Shown here: positions 7,517-14,003 of the stretch, one piece after another
Layout: the number at the start of each line of letters is the position of its first letter
Numbering within the stretch: position 1 is the stretch's first letter
Assembly (NCBI GenBank): GCA_021296435.1
Contig: JAGWAK010000031.1
Location: forward strand, 1-27,992
Length of the DNA: 27,992 nt
Source: Acidimicrobiia bacterium
GTDB lineage: Bacteria; Actinomycetota; Acidimicrobiia; Acidimicrobiales; CATQHL01
Direction: 5' to 3'
The notes under the pieces: model-generated
What the model was told of the DNA's origin: nothing
Seen by the model: only the letters and a program-made list of their open reading frames with translations
The model's database searches: none
Made by a program: the position numbers and the translations under genes

Positions 7517-8594
7517 CCGTCACCGTAGGGCGGGGCGAGTCGATCCCCGGATCGAACAGGGTCTTGATCGGCGTGGGGCCACCGGCGACCATCGGCCCCA
7601 GGCCACCGTCCACCAGATCCTCCAGCGGGAGCACCGACGGCGCCAGGAGCCGCCACAGGTCGCCGCCGGCTTCCAGTGACTCGACGGCCCGGCCGAAGTC
7701 GGCACCGAAGGCGTGCGCCAGAGTGCCGACCAGTTCCTTCTCCCTTAGCGCCAGCGAGCGCAGGTCGACGGCGACGGGCGCCTCCTGCAACCCGACGACG
7801 ACGACCCGGCCGCCGGGGCGCACGAGGTCGATGGCCTCGTGCAGCATGGCTCCCACCCCGGTGCACTCGAAGACGACGCTGGGGGAAGCGCCCGCCAGCA
7901 GGTCCGTCAGCGGGATCCCGGGTTGTGCGGGCACCGTGGCACCCGCGCCCAGCGCCTTCGCAACCCTTAGACGCTCGGGGTCCAAGTCCACGCCGGTCAC
8001 GGCGGCGCCGCAGCGCGCCGCGGCGTACACCACGAAGGCGCCGATGCCGCCCGTGCCCACCACGACGGCGTCCTCGCCCGCGCCGAGCCGGCCCCGGGCG
8101 GTGGCATGCACCGCGATCGCCATGGGCTGCGCCATTGCCGCCACATCCGAGGCCAGCGCCCGCTCCGCCACGTTGATGCAGGCCGCGGCCGGCACGGCGG
8201 CGAACTCCGCCAAGGCGCCGTTGCGCTGCAGGCCGACGGTCCAGTAGTGCTCGCAGAGGTTGCTGCGCCCGGTGGCGCACGCTCCGCACGTTCCGCAGGA
8301 GATGCCCGCCCCGCAGGCGATCGGGTCATCCTCGGTGAATCCCTGGACGCCTCGCCCCGTCCCGGCCACGACGCCGGCGAACTCGTGGCCCGGCACCATC
8401 GGCCCTCGGTGGCCCGTCACCGGGTCGGTGCGGTGGATCGGGAACATCTGCGGGCCGGCGGCGTACTCGGCGGCGTCGGTCCCGCAGATGCCCACGCCGG
8501 TGACCCGCACGAGGAGCTCACCGGCGCCCGGCTCGGGTCGCGGGACGTCCTCGAGACGGATGTCACCCCGGCCGTGGAAGACGGCTGCCTTCAT
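7512..8594 (-). CDS. zinc-dependent medium-chain alcohol/polyol dehydrogenase
   Basis: Cytoplasmic MDR-superfamily dehydrogenase of 360 residues, likely oxidising a secondary alcohol or diol with NAD(P)+. Catalytic zinc ligands are visible as Cys37 (GICGTD) and His70-Glu71 (PGHEF). The structural-zinc lobe follows as C-x2-C-x2-C-x7-C within SCGTCGACATGRSNLC. The nucleotide-binding loop is VVVGTGGIGAFVVYAAARCG, with acidic VDLDPERL after it favouring NAD over NADP. A short insertion after the first zinc ligand (GPQMFPIHRTDPVTGHRGP) resembles 2,3-butanediol dehydrogenase-like members. The ATG at 8594 is preceded by GGGAG. It is the middle gene of the operon: the M24 gene ends 13 bases upstream and the hydroxyacid dehydrogenase follows. 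The exact substrate cannot be read from sequence. Confidence 0.9.
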   Translation of the reverse strand: MKAAVFHGRGDIRLEDVPRPEPGAGELLVRVTGVGICGTDAAEYAAGPQMFPIHRTDPVTGHRGPMVPGHEFAGVVAGTGRGVQGFTEDDPIACGAGISCGTCGACATGRSNLCEHYWTVGLQRNGALAEFAAVPAAACINVAERALASDVAAMAQPMAIAVHATARGRLGAGEDAVVVGTGGIGAFVVYAAARCGAAVTGVDLDPERLRVAKALGAGATVPAQPGIPLTDLLAGASPSVVFECTGVGAMLHEAIDLVRPGGRVVVVGLQEAPVAVDLRSLALREKELVGTLAHAFGADFGRAVESLEAGGDLWRLLAPSVLPLEDLVDGGLGPMVAGGPTPIKTLFDPGIDSPRPTVTG

Positions 8595-8607
8595 GGTTGG
8601 CTCCCGT

Positions 8608-9861
8608 CTAGTAGGCGTTGGCCACCATCAGTTCCTCACACGGGAACAGCGTGATTATCTGCGGCCCCTCGGCGGTGACCACGACCTCCTCCTCGATGCG
8701 GGCCGCCGAGCGGCCGTCGGTGGCGGGGGCGTAGGTCTCGAGAGCGAAGACCATGCCCTCGACGATCTCGATGGGCTCGGCCAGCGAGTTCAGCCGGCTG
8801 ATGATCGGCCGCTCGTGGAGCCCCACACCCACCCCGTGGCCGAACTGCAGCCCGAAGGCCTCCATCTCGTTCTCGAAGCCGTACTCGTGTGCCTCGGGCC
8901 ACACCCTGGCGATCTCGTCGGTCGTGACCCCCGGGCGCACCAGCTCGATGGCCGCATCCATCCACTCCCGTGACTGCTTGAAGGCGTCCCGCTGTGCCTG
9001 CGTGGCCCGGCCCACCGCGAAGGTCCGGTAGTAGCAGGTGCGGTAGCCATTGAACACGTTGATGATGTCGAAGTAGGCCTGATCGCCGGGGCGCAGCAGG
9101 CGGTCGGAGAACACGTGCGGGTGCGGGCTGCAGCGCTCGCCGGCGATGGAGTTGACGGCCTCCACGGTCTCGGCGCCCACGTCGAAGAGGTACGCCGTCG
9201 CCAGAGCCACGATCTGACTCTCACGGATGCCCGGCTTGAGAGCCTCGAAGATGTGCTGGTAGACGCCGTCGACCATGGCGCAGGCCTGGGTGAGCAGCAT
9301 GATCTCGTCGGGGCTCTTGACTTCCCGTGCCAGCATCATCGGCTGCTGGCCGTCGCGCACGTCGAATCCCTGGGCCACCAGCTCCAGGAAGATCGAGGTC
9401 TCGGCCATGTCGACGCCCACCGGCGCTCCGGCGAGGCCCTGATCGGCCAGGACGTCGCGGATCTCAGCCATGGCGGCGGTGTGCAGGCCCGCGCTCGGGG
9501 CGATGGCCCCCTGCAGGCCCGTGTTGCCGCCCCGGGAGTTCGTCTCGTCGTACAGGTCGGGAAGCTGCAGCCGGTGCGCCCGGGCCGCTGAGCCGAAGTC
9601 CCAGATCCAGGGTCCGCCGTCGCGGGTCACCAGCGCATACCGCTCGCCCTTGTTGAAGGCCCAGTAGCCGATGTGGGTGCTGGTGGCATAGCGGATGTTG
9701 GACGTCTCGAACAGCAGCAGCGCCCCCAACTCGAAGTTCTCCAGTTGCTCGCGGACACGCTGCAGCCGGTGGGCGCGGAGACGCTCGAAGTCCACCCGCT
9801 GCTCCCAGTCCACGTTCATGAAGCCGGGTGCGGGGCTCGTGGCGACCGGGAACTCGTCCAT
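8608..9861 (-). CDS. M24-family (creatinase/aminopeptidase P-like) protein with altered metal site
   Basis: Pita-bread-fold protein of 417 residues, similar to Xaa-Pro peptidases, creatinases and the DddP branch. I chose the ATG at 9861 because AAGGAG lies 5 bases upstream; the frame is open much further upstream, but that part looks non-coding. A creatinase-like N-terminal domain (residues 1-170, with ALLLFETSNIRYATSTHIGYW and PWIWDFGSAARAH) precedes the catalytic domain. Usual M24 ligands are Asp265 (YFDII), His342 (GHGVGVGLHERP), Glu375 (FALETY) and Glu390 (RIEEEV). The second Asp, expected 11 residues after the first, is Cys276 (GYRTCYYRTF). Normal peptidase activity is therefore doubtful; creatinases and some hydrolases or lyases in the family also lack full ligand sets. 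It is the first gene of the catabolic operon. The substrate is unknown; a small non-peptide amide or betaine-type compound is possible. Confidence 0.85.
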   Translation of the reverse strand: MDEFPVATSPAPGFMNVDWEQRVDFERLRAHRLQRVREQLENFELGALLLFETSNIRYATSTHIGYWAFNKGERYALVTRDGGPWIWDFGSAARAHRLQLPDLYDETNSRGGNTGLQGAIAPSAGLHTAAMAEIRDVLADQGLAGAPVGVDMAETSIFLELVAQGFDVRDGQQPMMLAREVKSPDEIMLLTQACAMVDGVYQHIFEALKPGIRESQIVALATAYLFDVGAETVEAVNSIAGERCSPHPHVFSDRLLRPGDQAYFDIINVFNGYRTCYYRTFAVGRATQAQRDAFKQSREWMDAAIELVRPGVTTDEIARVWPEAHEYGFENEMEAFGLQFGHGVGVGLHERPIISRLNSLAEPIEIVEGMVFALETYAPATDGRSAARIEEEVVVTAEGPQIITLFPCEELMVANAY

Positions 9862-9914
9862 GGAGGCTCCTTGCCGTTGCCGGACGGGGGCGGAGTCCCG
9901 CCCCGTCACGGCGG

Positions 9915-9920
9915 AGGCTA
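9915..9920 (-). promoter_or_regulatory. putative -10 box (TAGCCT) of the M24-adh-hydroxyacid dehydrogenase operon
   Basis: TAGCCT on the minus strand predicts a start of transcription near 9908 and a leader of about 47 bases containing the Shine-Dalgarno sequence AAGGAG. It lies in the 257-base divergent region shared with the zincin gene. No other gene was seen in that region. Confidence 0.4.
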
Positions 9921-10106
9921 CCCAACGCCCGCAGCATCGTCCGGGGCCGGACGGGGGTACGTCGGGACCGCGGCGCATCCCGAGGGAGAAGGGCGGGGTG
10001 CCGAACTGTGACGACTCTTCGCCTGTGCACCGAGGAGCAGAGCGGCCCCCGCCCCTGTACCGGGCCGCCGTAGTGTCACCGGCAGCGGCGCCGGGCACAC
10101 CAGGGT

Positions 10107-10112
10107 TAGCGT
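10107..10112 (+). promoter_or_regulatory. putative -10 box (TAGCGT), leaderless, zincin gene
   Basis: TAGCGT ends exactly 6 bases before the GTG at 10119, so the predicted first transcribed base is the first base of the start codon. No Shine-Dalgarno sequence is present. Confidence 0.5.
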
Positions 10113-10118
10113 GGCTCC

Positions 10119-10463
10119 GTGGAGGTGTCGCACGAGCGGTTCGAGACCCTCGTGGCCGAGGCGCTGGACCTGATCCCCGACGAGCTTGCCGGCGCCATCG
10201 ACAACCTGGCGGTGTTCGTGGTGGACCGCTCGCCGGAGGATCCCGAACTGCTGGGTCTCTACGACGGCATCCCGCTGACCGACCGGGAGCACTACGGCGG
10301 GATGATCATGCCCGACCGCATCTTCATCTACCGCAAGCCCATCTGCGCCCTCTCCGACGATGAGGAGGAGATCGTCGAGCAGGTGCGGATCACCGTCATC
10401 CACGAGGTGGCCCACCACTTCGGCATCGACGACGAGCGGCTCGAAGAGCTGGGCTGGGACTGA
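10119..10463 (+). CDS. small zincin-like metallopeptidase family protein (DUF1025/PF06262 type)
   Basis: Protein of 114 residues. The family has the minimal zincin fold with an HExxH zinc site; its cellular substrate is not established. The motif is VIHEVAHHFGIDDERLEELGW near the C-terminus, giving the HExxHxxGxxD zinc-binding consensus. Preceding segments such as DLIPDELAGAIDNLAVFVVD, LLGLYDGIPLT and MPDRIFIYRKPI are characteristic. The GTG start is supported by the TAGCGT hexamer 6 bases upstream. Length is normal for the family and there is no signal peptide, so it is probably cytoplasmic. Two small inverted repeats (10467-10483 and 10482-10494) follow the stop and may form hairpins, but without a T-run. 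Confidence 0.9.
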   Translation: MEVSHERFETLVAEALDLIPDELAGAIDNLAVFVVDRSPEDPELLGLYDGIPLTDREHYGGMIMPDRIFIYRKPICALSDDEEEIVEQVRITVIHEVAHHFGIDDERLEELGWD

Positions 10464-10510
10464 CCGTCCCGGGGGTACCGGGAGCCTCCGGCTCGGCCCG
10501 TAGGGCTCGG

Positions 10511-10516
10511 TACGAT
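10511..10516 (+). promoter_or_regulatory. putative -10 box (TACGAT), leaderless, PH-domain gene
   Basis: TACGAT ends exactly 6 bases before the GTG at 10523, the same geometry as at 10107-10112 and 23046-23051. The same hexamer occurs upstream of the AsnC-domain gene (13724-13729). Confidence 0.5.
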
Positions 10517-10522
10517 GGCGAC

Positions 10523-11179
10523 GTGCCGTTTCCCGCCCGGCTGCTCTCGGTCGACGAAGAGGTGGCGGTCGAGACCCGGCCCCATTGGACCTACCTGGCG
10601 GCGCAGTTCGGCGCGTTCGTTGTGATGATCACAGCGGTCATCTGCGTCACCGTCGTGGTGGACGGGTTCCCGCTGCCGGCGATCGTCGCGATCGGGGTGA
10701 TGGCCGGCGTGTCGGCGGTCGCCGCGGGCATCCGGCTGGTCCGCTGGGCCAACACCTACTACCTCGTGACCGACCGCCGGATCGTCTACTGGAAGGGCGT
10801 GCCGCGCTGGCGGGGCATCGAGTTGGGTCTCGACCTGGTGGACGAGATCGACGCCAACCAGACGATCGGCCAGCGCCTGCTGGGCGTGGGCACCCTCGCG
10901 GTGCGGTCGGTGGTGGAGGGCCATGTGCGCCGGCTCCCCTTCGTGCCGCGCCCGGCGGCGGTGCGCCTCGAGGTGTACCGCCTGCAGCGCGAAGCCGCCC
11001 GGCGTGGTGCCGACCCCGTCCCGCCGGAGGGGCACGAGACGGCGGCGGGCGACGAGTTCTCGGAGCCCGCGCTGGACATCCCCGACCAGATCCGCAAGCT
11101 GTATGAACTCGTGGAGTTGGGGATCCTCTCCGAGGCGGAGTTCGAGGAGAAGAAGCGCGACCTGCTGAGAAGGCTCTAA
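10523..11179 (+). CDS. membrane PH-domain protein with C-terminal SHOCT motif
   Basis: Protein of 218 residues, function unknown. Two hydrophobic segments (about 24-47 and 51-71) form a hairpin anchor near the N-terminus. They are followed by a bacterial PH-like domain beginning NTYYLVTDRRIVYWKG (about 77-92), typical of the bPH_2/YdbT type, with DEIDANQTIGQRLLGVGTL. The last 30 residues (IRKLYELVELGILSEAEFEE and KKRDLL) are a SHOCT motif, a short helical module often found at the ends of such proteins. The GTG start is supported by TACGAT 6 bases upstream. The PH domain should face the cytoplasm. The next gene starts 45 bases downstream with its own strong ribosome-binding site. Confidence 0.85.
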   Translation: MPFPARLLSVDEEVAVETRPHWTYLAAQFGAFVVMITAVICVTVVVDGFPLPAIVAIGVMAGVSAVAAGIRLVRWANTYYLVTDRRIVYWKGVPRWRGIELGLDLVDEIDANQTIGQRLLGVGTLAVRSVVEGHVRRLPFVPRPAAVRLEVYRLQREAARRGADPVPPEGHETAAGDEFSEPALDIPDQIRKLYELVELGILSEAEFEEKKRDLLRRL

Positions 11180-11224
11180 GGCCGCCGGCAGTCCAGGATC
11201 GCGTCGGAACGAAAGGAGGCCCCG

Positions 11225-12364
11225 ATGGGCCCACTGCAAGGTGTCAGGATCGTGGAGTTGGCCGGGGTCGGTCCCGGTCCGTTCGCCGCCATGATGCTGG
11301 CCGACATGGGTGCGGACGTGATCTGCGTGGACCGAGTTCGCGGGGCCGCGGCAATGGACTATCGCGGCCCCTCCGGCGGCATCATGCGCCGGAGCCGGCG
11401 ATCCATCGCCGTGGATCTCAAGCACCCGGACGGCCCGGAGATCGTCCTGCGACTCGTCACCGATGCCCAGGGCCTGATCGAGGGGTTCCGCCCGGGCGTC
11501 GCCGAGCGCCTGGGGGTGGGGCCCGAGGCTTGCCTGGGCCGCAACCCGGCCCTGGTCTACGGTCGCATGACCGGTTGGGGCCAGGACGGCCCCTTGGCGC
11601 CGGCCGCCGGCCACGACATCAACTACATCGCACTGTCCGGTGTGCTGTCGGGAGTCGGGATGCTCGGCGGGCCGCCGATCCCTCCGATGAATCTCTTGGG
11701 GGACTTCGGGGGCGGTGGCATGCTGCTGGCCCTGGGAATGGTGGCCGGGATGCTCGAGGCGCAGCGCTCGGGGCAGGGACAGGTGGTCGACGCCGCCATG
11801 GCCGAGGGTGCCGCGCTGCTGGCCACGGCCATCTACGGCCTGTGCAACGCCGGGTGGTGGGGCGAGCGAGGCACCAACATCTTCGACGGTGGCGCCCACT
11901 TCTACGGGGTCTACGAATGCGCCGACGGGCGTTACATGAGCGTCGGCTCGATGGAGCCGCAGTTCTACGCCGAACTGCTCGAGGTGCTGGCGCTCGATCC
12001 GAGGGAGTTGCCCAACCAGTACGACAGGGCCCGCTGGCCCGAGGCTCGGCAACGGCTGGCAGAGGTGTTCGCCACCCGCACGCGCGACGAGTGGTCTGCT
12101 GCCTTCGAGGGCAGCGACGCGTGTGTGATGGCCGTGTTGGATTTCGACGAGGCGCCCCGCCACCCCCACAACGAGGCTCGGGAGAGCTTCATCGACGTCG
12201 ACGGCGTCACGCAGCCGGCTCCCGCCCCGCGATTCAGTCGCACTCCTTCGGCTGTCCACCGCCCGCCGTCCCAACCCGGCGCCGACACCGACGAGGCACT
12301 CACCGACTGGGGCTTCGAGCCGGCTGAGATCGCCGATCTCCGGACAGCGGGCGCCATCGCCTGA
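11225..12364 (+). CDS. CoA-transferase family III protein, alpha-methylacyl-CoA racemase-like
   Basis: CaiB/BaiF-fold protein of 379 residues. The racemase branch interconverts (2R)- and (2S)-methylacyl-CoA so that branched fatty acids or sterol side chains can enter beta-oxidation. N-terminal LQGVRIVELAGVGPGPFAAM and LADMGADVICVDR are family signatures. His130 (GHDINYI) and Asp160 (LGDFGGGG) have the 30-residue spacing of the catalytic His126/Asp156 pair of the M. tuberculosis racemase MCR, and Glu244 (GSMEPQFYAEL) matches its Glu241. GQGQVVDAAMAEGA carries the Asp used by true family III CoA transferases, so a transferase role is not fully excluded. The start follows AAAGGAGG. It sits downstream of the PH-domain gene on the same strand. 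Confidence 0.88.
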   Translation: MGPLQGVRIVELAGVGPGPFAAMMLADMGADVICVDRVRGAAAMDYRGPSGGIMRRSRRSIAVDLKHPDGPEIVLRLVTDAQGLIEGFRPGVAERLGVGPEACLGRNPALVYGRMTGWGQDGPLAPAAGHDINYIALSGVLSGVGMLGGPPIPPMNLLGDFGGGGMLLALGMVAGMLEAQRSGQGQVVDAAMAEGAALLATAIYGLCNAGWWGERGTNIFDGGAHFYGVYECADGRYMSVGSMEPQFYAELLEVLALDPRELPNQYDRARWPEARQRLAEVFATRTRDEWSAAFEGSDACVMAVLDFDEAPRHPHNEARESFIDVDGVTQPAPAPRFSRTPSAVHRPPSQPGADTDEALTDWGFEPAEIADLRTAGAIA

Positions 12365-12427
12365 GCACCTGCGCCCACAGGCGCGGTCGCCCGGCCCCGG
12401 CTCGGGCCCATCGCGCCCGCCGCTCCG

Positions 12428-12433
12428 TAGCCT
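12428..12433 (+). promoter_or_regulatory. putative -10 box (TAGCCT), leaderless, PIG-L gene
   Basis: TAGCCT lies 7 bases before the GTG at 12441, and no Shine-Dalgarno sequence is present. It is the same hexamer as at 5243-5248 and 9915-9920 on the minus strand. Confidence 0.45.
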
Positions 12434-12440
12434 GAGCGCC

Positions 12441-13076
12441 GTGGCGACCCTGGTCTGCTTCCATGCCCACCCCGACGACGAGGCGATCGCCACCGGGGGC
12501 ACCATGGCCAAGGCCGCCGCGGCCGGGCACCGGGTGGTCGTGGTGCTGGCCACGCGGGGCGAGGAGGGGGAGCAGATCCCCGGCGTCGTGGCCGACGGCG
12601 AGGACCTCGGCGCCTGGCGGGAGCGGGAGACCCGGGACTCGGCGGCCCTGCTGGGATGCCATCGCGTGGTGTTCCTGGGCTATCGGGACTCGGGAATGGC
12701 CGGTGTGCCCCAAAACGATGCCCCCGAGTCGTTCTGGCAGGCCGACGTGAACGAGGCAGCCCGGCGCTTGGCCGGGATCCTGGCGACCGAGGGCGTGGAC
12801 GTGCTGACCATCTACGACAGCCACGGCGGCTACGGCCATCCCGACCACGTGGCCGTGCACCGGGTCGGCACCCGGGCGGCCGAGTTGGCGGGCACGCCCC
12901 GGGTCTACTGGGCGACGATGAACCGCGACCGGGTCCGCGAGATGGTCGAGGCGGCCGAACGCGCCGGCACACCGCTCAACGCCGAGCGCACCGAGCGCGT
13001 CGACAGCGAGGAGTTCGGCCTGCCCGACGCCGACATCACCCACGCGGTGGACGTCACCGGCGTGCTGGATCGGTAG
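12441..13076 (+). CDS. PIG-L/LmbE-family zinc deacetylase, interrupted by an in-frame amber codon
   Basis: N-terminal 211 residues of a GlcNAc-deacetylase-like protein (the family of MshB and Mca in mycothiol metabolism). The zinc/catalytic motif HAHPDDEA is at residues 8-15 and HPDH at 133-136, so the active-site residues precede the stop. The TAG at 13074-13076 is in frame, and the same frame stays open afterwards for 51 more codons to TGA at 13230-13232. Those codons encode a credible family C-terminus (RAAMAAHASQIGADSFFL and AFGTEWFV). One base change would restore a full protein of about 263 residues. It is a recent nonsense mutation, a sequencing error or, less likely, readthrough. The GTG start is supported by TAGCCT 7 bases upstream. 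Substrate unknown. Confidence 0.85.
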   Translation: MATLVCFHAHPDDEAIATGGTMAKAAAAGHRVVVVLATRGEEGEQIPGVVADGEDLGAWRERETRDSAALLGCHRVVFLGYRDSGMAGVPQNDAPESFWQADVNEAARRLAGILATEGVDVLTIYDSHGGYGHPDHVAVHRVGTRAAELAGTPRVYWATMNRDRVREMVEAAERAGTPLNAERTERVDSEEFGLPDADITHAVDVTGVLDR

Positions 13077-13232
13077 CGGGCCGCCATGGCTGCCCACGCC
13101 AGCCAGATCGGGGCGGACTCCTTCTTCCTGAACCTGCGGGACGAGGACTTCGCCGCCGCCTTCGGCACCGAATGGTTCGTGCGACCGGGTCATAGTCGCA
13201 ACGGTCCCCAAGAGCCCGATCTCTTCACCTGA
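13077..13232 (+). pseudogene. C-terminal remnant of the PIG-L gene after the amber codon
   Basis: This stretch continues the frame of 12441-13076 directly after TAG. It encodes RAAMAAHASQIGADSFFLNL followed by RDEDFAAAFGTEWFVRPG, which looks like the conserved end of PIG-L proteins. It has no start signal of its own; the internal ATG at 13086 lacks a ribosome-binding site. It should be read as part of the upstream gene. Confidence 0.75.
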
Positions 13233-13272
13233 GCATGGTCCCCGGGGCCGGCCGGCAGGCCTGACCGCCACC

Positions 13273-13644
13273 GTGGGCACGGACTCCCTCCTCGACGCGC
13301 ACGTCACGCTCGCCTGGGTGACCCTGGGGGGCAACGGTGCGGCCGCGATCTGGGCGCTGGCGGCCCACAGGCTCCCCAGGTTGCGTGCCCGCGCCCTGTG
13401 GTGGTTCGTGCTGGGTGCCCAGTTGCTGCTGATCGCCGAGATCATCGTCGGCGTGGTCCTCATGGCGGGCGGCGGCCGCGAGGTGCCCGGCATCCACACC
13501 TTCTACGGCTTCGTGACCCTGGCGGCCATCGGCATCCTCTTCAGCTACCGCTCCCAGGTGGCGCGGGCGAAGCACTACCTGCTGTACGGCTGGGGCGGGC
13601 TGTTCATTGCCGGGCTGATCATCCGGACCATGATCATCGGCTGA
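13273..13644 (+). CDS. small integral membrane protein, function unknown
   Basis: Protein of 123 residues that I do not recognise by family. Three or four hydrophobic segments are visible: about 11-31 (TLAWVTLGGNGAAAIWALAA), 42-65 (WWFVLGAQLLLIAEIIVGVV), 73-92 (IHTFYGFVTLAAIGILFSY) and 103-122 (YGWGGLFIAGLIIRTMIIG). Short basic loops (HRLPRLRAR, RSQVARAKH) suggest cytoplasmic faces. The GTG at 13273 is the first in-frame start after the PIG-L stop; it has neither a clear Shine-Dalgarno sequence nor a TAnnnT hexamer, so the start is uncertain. Codon use matches its neighbours. Confidence 0.65.
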   Translation: MGTDSLLDAHVTLAWVTLGGNGAAAIWALAAHRLPRLRARALWWFVLGAQLLLIAEIIVGVVLMAGGGREVPGIHTFYGFVTLAAIGILFSYRSQVARAKHYLLYGWGGLFIAGLIIRTMIIG

Positions 13645-13723
13645 GGCCTCACACCACCCCACCCGGACCGCGCCAACCCCCGACCGGTCACGCGCCGCCA
13701 CGAGCGCGTCGGGAACGGTCACC

Positions 13724-13729
13724 TACGAT
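13724..13729 (+). promoter_or_regulatory. putative -10 box (TACGAT) of the AsnC-domain gene
   Basis: TACGAT predicts a start near 13736 and a short leader carrying AGGAGG before the ATG at 13762. It is the same hexamer as at 10511-10516, here used with a Shine-Dalgarno leader. Confidence 0.45.
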
Positions 13730-13761
13730 TGTCCCGTCACCTCACGGCGTAGGAGGTCGAG

Positions 13762-13998
13762 ATGTCGGTGAGTGCGTACGTCCTCATCCAGACCGAGATG
13801 GACCAGGCGGCGGACGTGGCCCGCAGCATCCGGGGCATGGAAGGCGTGGAGGCCACCGACGTGATCACGGGTCCCTACGACGTGATCGTGAAGGCCACCG
13901 CGCCCGACATGAACAGCCTCGGGCACATGGTGATCGGCCGGATGCAGGCGGTGGGCGGCATCACGCGCACGCTGACCTGCCCCGTCGTGGAGATCTGA
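13762..13998 (+). CDS. stand-alone Lrp/AsnC ligand-binding (RAM) domain protein
   Basis: Protein of 78 residues that is just the alpha-beta ligand-binding domain of Lrp/AsnC regulators, without a helix-turn-helix. Signatures are SAYVLIQTEM, the helix ADVARSIRGMEGVEATDVITG, and GPYDVIVKATAPDMNSLGHMV followed by IGRMQAVGGITRTLT. Such stand-alone RAM domains form oligomers that bind small ligands, often amino acids, and may modulate full-length Lrp proteins. The ATG is preceded by AGGAGGTCGAG. It lies tail to tail with the PEP carboxykinase gene, with 5 bases between stops, so it is probably monocistronic. Which ligand it binds cannot be told. Confidence 0.9.
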   Translation: MSVSAYVLIQTEMDQAADVARSIRGMEGVEATDVITGPYDVIVKATAPDMNSLGHMVIGRMQAVGGITRTLTCPVVEI

Positions 13999-14003
13999 GC
14001 CCC

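Noticed and set aside
10467..10494. Terminator after the zincin gene
   Set aside because: Two short inverted repeats are present (TCCCGG/CCGGGA and GAGCC/GGCTC) but there is no T-tract, and such pairs are frequent in GC-rich DNA.
10328..12553. Long minus-strand open frame of 741 codons opposite the zincin, PH and racemase genes
   Set aside because: It runs across three well-supported plus-strand genes and their gaps; composition is that of a shadow frame.
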